A DNA stretch of 15,312 bases from Pseudomonadota bacterium (GTDB lineage Bacteria; Pseudomonadota; Gammaproteobacteria; Burkholderiales; Burkholderiaceae_B). The position numbers and the translations under genes were made by a program. Positions 1-6,699 of the stretch are shown piece by piece. The notes under the pieces are model-generated. The model worked only from the letters and a program-made list of their open reading frames with translations, did not search any database and was not told the origin of the DNA. The stretch is taken from assembly GCA_023437255.1 (NCBI GenBank), contig JAEZGR010000021.1:1-15312 (forward strand). Direction: 5' to 3'. Position 1 is the first letter of the stretch. Each line of letters starts with the position of its first letter.

Positions 1-241
1 CCACCAGGCTGTCTTCGCCCTCTTCCACTGTTCCATGAAAGATTCCATGGGTGGAATCGAACTGCGAAAGATAGGTCATGGTGGCGAGGTCGGAAGGCTC
101 ATTGATGGCCACGACCCTGATGAGATCGCCCAGGGCCGACTCGTGCAGGGCCCTGAGCACGCAACGGCCGATGCGCCCATAGCCATTGATGGCAATGCGT
201 AGCGGTGCGTGAGTCGCCCAACGGTGTGCGGTACGGTTCAT
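1..241 (-). CDS. Glyceraldehyde-3-phosphate / erythrose-4-phosphate dehydrogenase family, N-terminal fragment
   Basis: Partial gene running off the left edge; 80 codons are visible. The protein begins MNRTAHRWATHAPLRIAING. The Rossmann motif NGYGRIGR lies at residues 19-26, and the stretch ending FDSTHG (61-66) is the conserved N-terminal part of phosphorylating aldehyde dehydrogenases of this family. At the end of the second beta strand the sequence is AINE (45-48). Classical GAPDH has Asp at that position and E. coli Epd has Glu, and the segment aligns with Epd without gaps, so erythrose-4-phosphate dehydrogenase (vitamin B6 route) is slightly favoured over glycolytic GapA. The catalytic Cys lies outside the window, so this is not settled. 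The ATG at 241 is the only reasonable start; it gives a roughly 13-residue extension ahead of the first beta strand and has no clear Shine-Dalgarno sequence. pagL lies 101 bases upstream on the same strand. Confidence 0.9.
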   Translation of the reverse strand, partial: MNRTAHRWATHAPLRIAINGYGRIGRCVLRALHESALGDLIRVVAINEPSDLATMTYLSQFDSTHGIFHGTVEEGEDSLV

Positions 242-312
242 GTGTATGCCGAAGGAGTGAAGCGAAGAATCGTTCACACATGATAACGCCGCGGCAGGAA
301 CGTAGCCTGTCA

Positions 313-332
313 CGGGGCCTGGGCTGGCCCCG
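313..332 (-). terminator. GC-rich stem-loop behind pagL, possible weak terminator
   Basis: A perfect 7-base inverted repeat (CGGGGCC at 313-319, GGCCCCG at 326-332) with a 6-base loop lies just downstream of the pagL stop, between pagL and the dehydrogenase gene. No T-run follows on the minus strand, so it is at best a partial or factor-assisted terminator. It could also be a processing or stability element. Confidence 0.3.
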
Positions 333-342
333 CCCGGGCTTG

Positions 343-891
343 TCAGTATTGGTAGCTGTAGTTCAGCTGCAGCACGTTCAGGCCCGGATTCGGGCGTTTG
401 ATGCCGGCATTCGAGTAATGCGAGTACCTGAGGCTCAGCCGGCTGCTCTGGTTCAGATGCATGCCCATGCCGATGTGGTCGCCAAACTGGAAGGCCGTGC
501 TGATGGTCTTGTCGGCGAAACGCGTGCCCGAGAACGCATTGGCGCCCACGCCGGCTTCGATGTAGTAACGATCCGCCCAAGTCCAGCGCAGCAGCGGCGT
601 GGCGCTGAACTGCCATACGCTGTTGGGATCTCGCGAACCCGTGGCATGCCAATAGGCCACACCCAGTTCACCGAGCAGGTCAAGGCGGCTGCCGCCTTCG
701 AAACGGTATGTCCAGAACGAAGGTGATTCCCAGGCGAGTTCGGCCCGCCCGTAGTGTTCTCCCACCCCCAGGCGGACGCCCACCGAGGGCGAATCATAGA
801 GCGCTTGCGCACTTGCGGGTGCGGCCAGGGCGACCAGGACGGCGGCAAGGCCTACCGCCATGCTGCGTGTGTGTGCGATTCGACGTTTCAT
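343..891 (-). CDS. pagL: Lipid A 3-O-deacylase PagL (outer-membrane beta barrel)
   Basis: Codes for 182 residues. PagL removes the ester-linked acyl chain at position 3 of lipid A in the outer membrane, altering endotoxin activity. A Sec signal peptide is evident: a basic start MKRRIAHTR, a hydrophobic core, and a likely cut after PASA near residue 28. The mature part (about 154 residues) has alternating aromatic strands typical of a small beta barrel and ends in Tyr (SYQY), as outer-membrane proteins do for BAM-assisted assembly. The family hallmark RYSHYSNAGIKRPNPGLN is present near the C-terminus, with His158 and Ser160 as the catalytic pair. The catalytic acid of the P. aeruginosa enzyme (Glu140, 14 residues after the His) aligns here with Asn172. 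Start ATG at 891 is preceded by an AAGAAGAG purine tract. It reads toward the dehydrogenase gene at 1-241. Family assignment is firm; activity is inferred. Confidence 0.93.
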   Translation of the reverse strand: MKRRIAHTRSMAVGLAAVLVALAAPASAQALYDSPSVGVRLGVGEHYGRAELAWESPSFWTYRFEGGSRLDLLGELGVAYWHATGSRDPNSVWQFSATPLLRWTWADRYYIEAGVGANAFSGTRFADKTISTAFQFGDHIGMGMHLNQSSRLSLRYSHYSNAGIKRPNPGLNVLQLNYSYQY

Positions 892-1115
892 TGACTACTC
901 TTCTTATTGGTTGATGCCATGCCGTTCAAGGGAGACACCCCGGAAAGCGAACGATGTTACTCCTCTTTCGGGGGCACTGTAGTCCCACAGACAGCGGATG
1001 CTCGTTCGAACCGCACCACGAATGCGTCATGAATCCAGCCGGCTGCCGCCGTGTTGGCTCGAGGGGCCACCCGGCACAGCATTCGCCGTGCCACGAGCAG
1101 CCGGAGCGGCAAGAT
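892..1115. other. Intergenic region between glycerate kinase and pagL
   Basis: These 224 bases should hold the 3' end of the dehydrogenase-kinase transcript and the pagL promoter, both on the minus strand. I see no convincing sigma-70 hexamer pair. The best, a TTGAAC-like -35 with a poor -10 next to the pagL start, is too weak to call. No ORF here has coding character. Short GC-rich dyads are present, but none has a T-run. Confidence 0.5.
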
Positions 1116-1127
1116 TCAATGCCGCTC
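1104..1127 (-). terminator. Stem-loop spanning the glycerate kinase stop codon
   Basis: An 8-base perfect inverted repeat (GAGCGGCA at 1104-1111, TGCCGCTC at 1120-1127) with an 8-base loop places the kinase TGA stop codon (1116-1118) in the loop. There is no T-run downstream on the minus strand, so intrinsic termination would be inefficient. It may instead protect the 3' end of the message or be a chance GC dyad. Confidence 0.25.
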
Positions 1128-2279
1128 AGCCCGCCTCGAAGCCAGCCACAGCAACATGCAGTCGCGGGCACGTTCACGCAAAAGCGAGTCGGCCTGCTCA
1201 CATGCCTGTGCCAAAGTCATTGGGCCCGACACCACACTGAAGGCGGCGGTGATTCCCGCCTCGTACAAGGCTTCGTACCCCTCGCCCAATGAGCCGGCGA
1301 GCGCAATGACCGCCGCCCCATGCTGCCTGGCGTGGCGCGCCACACCTGCGGGCGTTTTGCCCAGCAGTGTCTGCCTGTCCATCCGCCCTTCGCCGGTGAA
1401 CACGAGTTGTGCACCCTGCAGGGCAGTGTCGAGCTGGGCGAGCTCGGCAATGAGCTCCACGCCCGGGCGAAATCGGGCGTCGAAAAAGGACTTGATCACA
1501 AACCCCAGGCCGCCTGCAGCGCCGGTACCCGACGTATTGACCTCGTCGCGCCCCGATTTGGCTGCACAGACCTTTGCGAAATGAGCAAGCGCCCGATCGA
1601 GATGCGCCACATCGTCGGGCGAGGCACCCTTCTGAGGACCGAAGATCGCGGCTGCGCCTCGTTCGCCGCACAGCGGATTATCGACGTCAACCGCGATCTC
1701 GAACTGAACCTGCGACAGACGCGGATCGAGATTACCCAGGTCGATACTCGCAAGGCGGTGTAAAAAACCCCCGCCGGGCGGCAGTTCGCCCCCTTCTGCG
1801 TCGAACAGGTGGGCGCCCAGCGCCTGGAACAGCCCTGCACCGCCGTCGGTGGTGGCACTGCCGCCCAGCCCCAGAACGATGCGTCGTGCACCGGCATCGA
1901 GGGCATGACGCACCAGTTCTCCCACCCCGAAGGTGGAGGCGCGCAAGGCATTGCGGGCTTCTGGCGCGATACGTTCCAGGCCGGCTGCTTCGGCCATTTC
2001 AATGAAGGCGGTCTGGTCACCCAGCCAGCCCCAGGCGGCCGCGCATGCCTGGCCATTGGCATCGCGTACGGTAGCCGTGCGACGCTCGCCCCCGGTAGCG
2101 GCCAGCACGGCATCGAGAGAGCCCTCGCCGCCGTCTGCCATGGGAATGCGCACCACGTCAGCGTGTGGTGCCGCCTGAAGAACGCCCGCGGCGATGGCCT
2201 CGGCCACCCCCGCCGCACTCAGACTTTCCTTGAATGAATCGGGCGCCACGACGACCCGCAGGCCTTGCCCAGAACTCAT
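1116..2279 (-). CDS. Glycerate 2-kinase (GlxK/GarK type)
   Basis: Codes for 387 residues, close to the usual ~380 of the GlxK/GarK family. It phosphorylates D-glycerate with ATP; bacterial members of this class make 2-phosphoglycerate, which enters lower glycolysis. Family signatures appear in order: VVVAPDSFKESLSA (9-22), PMADGGEG (46-53), GLGGSATTDGGAG (137-149), DVDNPLCGERGAAAIFGPQKGA (198-219), GTGAAGGLG (251-259) and FTGEGRMDRQTLLGKTP (294-310). The start is the ATG at 2279, which overlaps the TGA of the upstream dehydrogenase as ATGA. The open frame extends further upstream to 2405, but that part is arginine-rich shadow of the upstream gene. The overlap implies translational coupling, and the two enzymes act in consecutive steps (hydroxypyruvate to glycerate to 2-phosphoglycerate). 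No glyoxylate carboligase or hydroxypyruvate isomerase gene is visible nearby. Confidence 0.95.
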   Translation of the reverse strand: MSSGQGLRVVVAPDSFKESLSAAGVAEAIAAGVLQAAPHADVVRIPMADGGEGSLDAVLAATGGERRTATVRDANGQACAAAWGWLGDQTAFIEMAEAAGLERIAPEARNALRASTFGVGELVRHALDAGARRIVLGLGGSATTDGGAGLFQALGAHLFDAEGGELPPGGGFLHRLASIDLGNLDPRLSQVQFEIAVDVDNPLCGERGAAAIFGPQKGASPDDVAHLDRALAHFAKVCAAKSGRDEVNTSGTGAAGGLGFVIKSFFDARFRPGVELIAELAQLDTALQGAQLVFTGEGRMDRQTLLGKTPAGVARHARQHGAAVIALAGSLGEGYEALYEAGITAAFSVVSGPMTLAQACEQADSLLRERARDCMLLWLASRRAERH

Positions 2280-3277
2280 GCGCCACCTTCTGCTGAAGCC
2301 GCGCGGCCTCCGGCCAGCACATTGCGCGGCCGGCCTGCGACGAAGGCTTCGACGTTGTCGATCAACTGATCGGCCAGCGTTTGAGCGGCCTCGGCGCTGG
2401 CCCACGCGACGTGCGGGGTGAGAATGAAATTGGGCAGATCGAGCAGCTGCATGAGCGGGTGGTCGGCGGGTGGCGGCTCAGGGACCGTGACGTCGAGCCC
2501 GGCACCACTGATCTGGCCGCTGCGCAGCGCCTTGGTGAGCGCGTGATCGTCGATGAGCGCGCCGCGGGCGGTATTGATGATGAGCGGCTTGCGCTTCATT
2601 TGCGCGAATTCGGCTTCACCCAGCAGATGATAGGTGTGCGCATTGAGCGGGCAGTGCAGTGTGATGACGTCGCTTTCCGCCAGAATGGTCTCGAACGGCG
2701 TATAAAGCGCCCCCATGTCGCTGCGGCCCTTGTGTGCAGCGAAGCGCACATTCATGCCCAGGGCGCGCCCGATCTGCGCCACGGCCTGGCCAAGCGAGCC
2801 GGCACCCACGATGCCGAGATTGGCGCCCGCCAGATCACGGATTGGATAATCAAAGTAGCAGAATTGCGCAGCTTCCTGCCAGCGCCCCGCCTGAACCGAC
2901 TGACGGTACGGAAGGATGCTTCGTTGCAAGGCGAACATGAGCGCGAACACGTGCTCGGGTACCGTGCGTACGGCATAGCCGCGTATGTTCGACACAACAA
3001 TGCCCCGCTCCTCGCACGCCGCCAGATCGACATTGTCGCTACCCGTCGCTGCCAGTGCGATCATTTTCAGGCGCGGCGCCGCGGCAATCTCGGCCGCACC
3101 CAGGCGCACCTTGTTGACGATGACGATGTCGGCATCTGCAATGCGCTGCGCGGCCTGTTCGGGCGAGGTGCGAGCATGGGTCTCGAGTGTGTGGGCAAAA
3201 CCGGGGGTACGCAGGACTGTCTGGGACGAGATCGTGTCACGATCCAGGAACACGACCTTCAGGGGGGCTTGGGACAT
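2276..3277 (-). CDS. D-2-hydroxyacid dehydrogenase, hydroxypyruvate/glyoxylate reductase type
   Basis: Codes for 333 residues and belongs to the D-isomer-specific 2-hydroxyacid dehydrogenase family. The nucleotide-binding glycine motif GIVGAGSLG is at 155-163. The family's catalytic residues are all present: Arg238 in NTARG, Glu267 in VPEPP and His289 in TPHVAW. The most similar subgroup I recognise is glycerate dehydrogenase/hydroxypyruvate reductase (HprA), and coupling to glycerate kinase supports hydroxypyruvate as substrate. After the second Rossmann strand the sequence is VRFAAHKGR, lacking the acidic residue typical of strict NAD enzymes and carrying Lys and Arg. I infer a preference for NADPH, or dual use. 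Start ATG at 3277 has an excellent ribosome binding site (AGAGGAGA). It is first in a two-gene operon and divergent from the S9 peptidase gene. Substrate is inferred from context and is less certain than the family. Confidence 0.93.
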   Translation of the reverse strand: MSQAPLKVVFLDRDTISSQTVLRTPGFAHTLETHARTSPEQAAQRIADADIVIVNKVRLGAAEIAAAPRLKMIALAATGSDNVDLAACEERGIVVSNIRGYAVRTVPEHVFALMFALQRSILPYRQSVQAGRWQEAAQFCYFDYPIRDLAGANLGIVGAGSLGQAVAQIGRALGMNVRFAAHKGRSDMGALYTPFETILAESDVITLHCPLNAHTYHLLGEAEFAQMKRKPLIINTARGALIDDHALTKALRSGQISGAGLDVTVPEPPPADHPLMQLLDLPNFILTPHVAWASAEAAQTLADQLIDNVEAFVAGRPRNVLAGGRAASAEGGA

Positions 3278-3400
3278 GTGTCTCCTCTTATTCGTATATA
3301 AGTTGAATGATGCAGGACCTGCTGATCCGATATAGTAATAGCTTTGAACGGTCGTCGATGTTCACGCGGCGGGCGAACTCCTACTTTTACGGAACACCCC
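3278..3400. promoter_or_regulatory. Divergent promoter region, hydroxyacid dehydrogenase versus S9 peptidase
   Basis: This 123-base stretch must drive two operons in opposite directions. It is the locally most AT-rich DNA. TATAGT at 3331-3336 is a good -10 candidate for the plus strand, and a TATATA element near 3296-3301 is one for the minus strand, but neither has a good -35 at proper spacing. A short dyad, GCAGG-A-CCTGC at 3312-3322, lies between them and could be an operator. The ribosome binding site of the minus-strand gene is at 3281-3288. The promoter role follows from gene arrangement; the individual elements are tentative. Confidence 0.45.
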
Positions 3401-5296
3401 ATGAGCAGCAACCGCCTTCCCCCCGTTTATTACCCTCTCACCGATTTCTTTCGCAACCCGGATCGCGGTTTTTTCAGGCTCTCCGACGACGGCAACTGGC
3501 TGTCGTACATGGAGCCTGTTTCGTTCGACGACAGCCCCGCCCGCATGAACATATTCGTACAGGCGCTCGATGGCAGTGACCCCGTGGGCGAACCCCGTTG
3601 TCTCACACGGGAAACAGAGCGCGATATTGCCGAGTACTACTGGAAGGGGTCCAACACGCTGCTGTATGCCAAGGATTTTGGCGGCGACGAGAATTTTCAT
3701 GTGGTGGCGATCGACGTTGCCAGCGCAACGGTGTCCGATCTGACGCCCTACCCCGATACGCGGGCCGGCATCGCCGACGATCTGTACGACGACCCCGATC
3801 ATGTGCTGATTGCGCACAATCACCGCGACCCACAGTTCTTTGACGTCTACCGTGTCAATGTGCGTACGGGTGAATCCGTGCTGGTGGCGGAGACCCCCGG
3901 CAACATCGTGGCCTGGCACACCGACCACCACGGTCGGGTCCGCGCGGCCACCACCAGTGACGGCCTCAACACCACGCTTTTGTATCGTGAAACCGAATCC
4001 GAGCCTTTCCACGAGCTGATCACGACCGACTTTCGTACGAGTGTCAGCCCGGAACTCTTCACATTTGATGACCGCTGCCTGTATGCGCTGAGCAACCGCA
4101 ATCGCGACTGCCTGGCGCTGGTGATCATCGACCCCGAATCGCCCGAGCAGGAAAACCTGGTATACGAGGCACCGGGAGTGGACGTCGATTCAGTGGCCTA
4201 CTCCCGCCTGCGCCATGTGCTGACCGCCGCCATATATCAGACCGACCGCGTGCGTTACCACTTTTTTGATCAGTTGGCCGCAGAGCGGCATCTGCGGGTG
4301 GCCGAAGCACTGCCCGGTTATGAGATCACGGTACAAAGCGCCACCCGGGACGAGCGCAAGTTCATCGTGGCTGCCTACAATGACCGCACCCCGGGCAGTC
4401 GCTATATCTACGACGATGAGACTGGCAGCCTGACCAAACTTGCCGATATCAACCCCGCGCTTCCAGAAGGTGACATGGCCGAGGTGCGGCCCATTCAATA
4501 CACGGCACGCGACGGCCTCACCATACACGGCTATCTCACGCTTCCACAGGGGCGCGAACCCCGCAACCTGCCCTGCGTGGTGAATCCCCATGGCGGCCCC
4601 TGGGCCCGCGACAGCTGGGGCTTCAATCCCGAAGCACAGTTCCTGGCAAACCGGGGTTACTGTGTGCTGCAGATGAATTTTCGGGGCTCCACAGGCTACG
4701 GCCGCAAGTTTTGGGAAGCCAGCTTCGGTCAATGGGGCCTGGCCATGCAAGACGACATAACCGATGGCGTGCAGTGGCTCATCGATCAGGGCATTGCCGA
4801 CCGCAACCGGATCGCGATCTACGGCGGCAGCTATGGTGGCTATGCGGTGCTCGCGGGTGTTACCCGCACTCCGGAACTGTATGCGGCGGCGGTCGACTTC
4901 GTGGGGGTATCGAACCTGCTCACCTTCATGAACACGATTCCACCCTACTGGAAGCCCCTGCTCGAGAAGATGTACAGCATGGTGGGACATCCCGAGAAAG
5001 ACCGGGAACGGCTGGTTGCAACGTCGCCGGCGCTCAATGCGCAGCATATCCGCACGCCGCTCTTCATCGCGCAGGGCGCCAATGACCCCAGGGTCAACAA
5101 AGACGAAAGCGATCAAATGGTGGCGGCGCTGCGGTCACGCGGCGTCGATGTCGAGTACATGGTCAAGGAAAATGAAGGCCACGGCTTTCACAACGACGAA
5201 AACAAGTTCGAGTTTTACGAGCGCATGGAAGCCTTTCTGTCGCGCCACCTGGGTACACACGAGCAAGAATCTGTCAACGAAGGAGCACACAATTGA
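3401..5296 (+). CDS. S9-family serine peptidase (prolyl oligopeptidase / acylaminoacyl-peptidase like)
   Basis: Codes for 631 residues. The protein has an N-terminal beta-propeller-like region (about 20-350) and a C-terminal alpha/beta-hydrolase domain (about 365-620). The catalytic triad is visible: Ser477 in IYGGSYGGYAVLAG, Asp562 in QGANDPRV and His594 in NEGHGFHN. The oxyanion-side motif NPHGGP is at 395-400 and FRGSTGYG at 427-434, both typical of S9 members. There is no signal peptide, so it should act in the cytoplasm on short peptides or acyl-peptides. The substrate cannot be told from sequence. The frame stays open to a TTG at 3344, but the ATG at 3401 begins MSSNRLPPVYYPLTDFF, where family similarity starts. 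Its ribosome binding site is weak (CGGAAC). The stop overlaps the start of the glutathione S-transferase gene (TTGA), so the two are co-translated. Confidence 0.93.
   Translation: MSSNRLPPVYYPLTDFFRNPDRGFFRLSDDGNWLSYMEPVSFDDSPARMNIFVQALDGSDPVGEPRCLTRETERDIAEYYWKGSNTLLYAKDFGGDENFHVVAIDVASATVSDLTPYPDTRAGIADDLYDDPDHVLIAHNHRDPQFFDVYRVNVRTGESVLVAETPGNIVAWHTDHHGRVRAATTSDGLNTTLLYRETESEPFHELITTDFRTSVSPELFTFDDRCLYALSNRNRDCLALVIIDPESPEQENLVYEAPGVDVDSVAYSRLRHVLTAAIYQTDRVRYHFFDQLAAERHLRVAEALPGYEITVQSATRDERKFIVAAYNDRTPGSRYIYDDETGSLTKLADINPALPEGDMAEVRPIQYTARDGLTIHGYLTLPQGREPRNLPCVVNPHGGPWARDSWGFNPEAQFLANRGYCVLQMNFRGSTGYGRKFWEASFGQWGLAMQDDITDGVQWLIDQGIADRNRIAIYGGSYGGYAVLAGVTRTPELYAAAVDFVGVSNLLTFMNTIPPYWKPLLEKMYSMVGHPEKDRERLVATSPALNAQHIRTPLFIAQGANDPRVNKDESDQMVAALRSRGVDVEYMVKENEGHGFHNDENKFEFYERMEAFLSRHLGTHEQESVNEGAHN
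5280..5296 (+). promoter_or_regulatory. RBS and TTGA stop/start overlap deciding the GST start
   Basis: AAGGAG at 5280-5285 lies inside the last codons of the peptidase gene, 7 bases before the TTG at 5293. The TGA at 5294-5296 ends the peptidase. The next residues are a perfect beta-class GST N-terminus, so the TTG start is well supported. Confidence 0.75.
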
Positions 5297-5904
5297 AGCT
5301 GTATTACCTGCCGGGCGCCTGCCCGCTTGCCACGCACATCACGCTCGAATGGATCGGACAGCCCTACGAGGCTGAGGCCGTGCCGCGCGAAGACCTCAAG
5401 AAGCCCGCGTTTCTTGCAATGAACCCGGTGGGGTCAGTGCCCGTATTCACCGACGGCGATTTCGTGCTGACGCAAAGCTTCGCCATACTTGAATACCTTG
5501 CCGAAAAATACCCGGAAGCTGGCCTGATGCCTGCCGACATTCGTGGGCGCGCCGAAACGCGCCGCTGGCTTGCGTTTGTGAATGCCGACCTGCACAAGTC
5601 GTTCAGCCTCATCTTCGGCAAGGCGCGCTACAGCGATGATCCGGCCGCGCAAGAAGCCATTGCCGCCGGCGGCACGGCTGCGGCATTACGGCTGTTTGGC
5701 ATCGTCGACAAGCAGCTCGAAGGTCGTGAATGGGTGACCGGCACACGCTCGATCGTCGATCCCTACCTCTTCACCGTGATCTGCTGGGCGCACAAGCTGC
5801 AGCTCGACATTTCGGGTATGAAGCACCTGGCCGCCTTCCATGAGCGCATGATGGCCGATGCCGGTGTACGTGCCGCACTGACCGCACAGGGTCTCATGAA
5901 GTAA
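5293..5904 (+). CDS. Glutathione S-transferase, beta class (GstA-like)
   Basis: Codes for 203 residues, the usual length for bacterial beta-class GST (E. coli GstA is 201). Residues 1-80 form the thioredoxin-like domain. It begins MKLYYLPGACPLATHITLE, with the class-defining Cys10, and has the cis-proline motif SVPVF (Pro50) and TQSFAILEYLA at the glutathione site. The helical domain carries LHKSF (His101-Lys102), matching the beta-class LHKGF segment, and IVDPYLFTVICWA near the N-capping region. It should conjugate or reduce electrophiles with glutathione in the cytoplasm; the substrate is unknown. No ATG fits: the TTG at 5293 is preceded by AAGGAG (5280-5285) with 7-base spacing, and it overlaps the peptidase stop as TTGA. 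Translation probably depends partly on the upstream gene. A strong terminator follows at 5949. Confidence 0.94.
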   Translation: MKLYYLPGACPLATHITLEWIGQPYEAEAVPREDLKKPAFLAMNPVGSVPVFTDGDFVLTQSFAILEYLAEKYPEAGLMPADIRGRAETRRWLAFVNADLHKSFSLIFGKARYSDDPAAQEAIAAGGTAAALRLFGIVDKQLEGREWVTGTRSIVDPYLFTVICWAHKLQLDISGMKHLAAFHERMMADAGVRAALTAQGLMK

Positions 5905-5912
5905 AGCCGGCC

Positions 5913-5931
5913 GCCGGGCCACGCGCCCGGC
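5913..5931. other. GC-rich dyad behind the GST gene
   Basis: GCCGGGC (5913-5919) and GCCCGGC (5925-5931) form a perfect 7-base stem with a 5-base loop immediately upstream of the main terminator. It has no T-run and may be an accessory 3' structure on the peptidase-GST transcript. Confidence 0.35.
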
Positions 5932-5948
5932 ACGGAACGCACGATGCA

Positions 5949-5984
5949 AAACAGCCGCCGGTTCGTCAGACCCGGCGGCTGTTT
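5949..5984. terminator. Bidirectional intrinsic terminator between the GST and livF genes
   Basis: A perfect 13-base stem (5949-5961 with 5972-5984, core ACAGCCGCCGG / CCGGCGGCTGT) encloses a 10-base loop. T-rich DNA flanks the stem on both strands: GTTTGCTTT on the plus strand and the mirrored TTTGCATC on the minus strand. It lies between convergent genes (GST gene on plus, livF on minus), 45 bases after the GST stop and 14 bases beyond the livF stop, so it can serve both. Confidence 0.8.
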
Positions 5985-5997
5985 GCTTTGGTAAGAA

Positions 5998-6699
5998 TCA
6001 GGCCCCCAGATAGGCCTTGCGCACCTCATCGTTCACCAGCAGGTTCTGCCCGGTGTCGGCCAGAACCACTTTGCCGGTTTCGAGCACGTAGCCGCGATCG
6101 GCCACCTGCAGCGCCTTGTTCGCATTCTGCTCGACCAGGAAGACGGTCACGCCCTGCTCGCGGATCTCTTTGATGATCTCGAAGATCTGCGCGATGATGA
6201 GCGGTGCCAGGCCCAGTGTGGGTTCGTCGAGCAGCAGCAGCTTGGGTTCGGTCATGAGCGCTCGCCCAATGGCCAGCATCTGCTGTTCACCGCCCGACAT
6301 CGTGCCCGCACGTTGAGCGGCACGTTCCTTGAGCCGGGGGAACAGCCCGAAAACGCGCTCAAGGCCCGCTTCGGTGTGCTCGCGATCAAGGAAGAAGCCA
6401 CCCATCTTCAGGTTCTCGGTGACCGTCAGGTCGGGGAACACCCGCCGCCCTTCAGGCGAAATGGCGATGCCCTTCTGCATGATCGAGTGAGTGGGCAACT
6501 GGGTAATGTCCTCGCCCAGGAATTCGATCTTGCCGCTGCGCGCCCGCGGCGAGCCGCAGACCGTCATGAGCAAGGTGGTCTTGCCGGCGCCGTTCGCCCC
6601 GATCAGCGTGACGATCTCGCCTTGGTTCACTTCGACAGTGACGTCGTTCAGTGCCTGGATGGCGCCATAGTAGGTATGTATGTTTTGAAGCTTGAGCAC
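5998..6699 (-). CDS. livF: Branched-chain amino-acid ABC transporter ATPase LivF
   Basis: Codes for 233 residues and is one of the two ATPases energising the HAAT-family importer. The Walker A motif GANGAGKT is at 34-41, the Q-loop region SPEGRR at 81-86 (Glu in place of Gln, usual in LivF), the ABC signature MSGGEQQ at 134-140 and Walker B LLLLDEP at 154-160. Switch region VEQN is at 189-192, where the LivF subfamily has Gln instead of His. The C-terminus KAYLGA is the family's usual ending. The start is GTG (6697-6699), sharing one base with the livG TAG stop (TAGTG), so the two are translationally coupled. It is the last gene of the operon and ends 14 bases before the shared terminator. 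Substrate is inferred from the family; HAAT systems can also carry amides or other amino acids. Confidence 0.96.
   Translation of the reverse strand: MLKLQNIHTYYGAIQALNDVTVEVNQGEIVTLIGANGAGKTTLLMTVCGSPRARSGKIEFLGEDITQLPTHSIMQKGIAISPEGRRVFPDLTVTENLKMGGFFLDREHTEAGLERVFGLFPRLKERAAQRAGTMSGGEQQMLAIGRALMTEPKLLLLDEPTLGLAPLIIAQIFEIIKEIREQGVTVFLVEQNANKALQVADRGYVLETGKVVLADTGQNLLVNDEVRKAYLGA

Noticed and set aside
2280..2405. Upstream extension of glycerate kinase to 2405
   Set aside because: The extra residues are arginine-rich antiregister translation of the end of the dehydrogenase gene. The ATGA overlap start at 2279 begins right before the family N-terminus.
3312..3322. GCAGG-A-CCTGC dyad as a specific operator
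   Set aside because: It is only 5 bases per arm, which is common by chance in G+C-rich DNA. It is mentioned within the promoter region but not assigned to any regulator.
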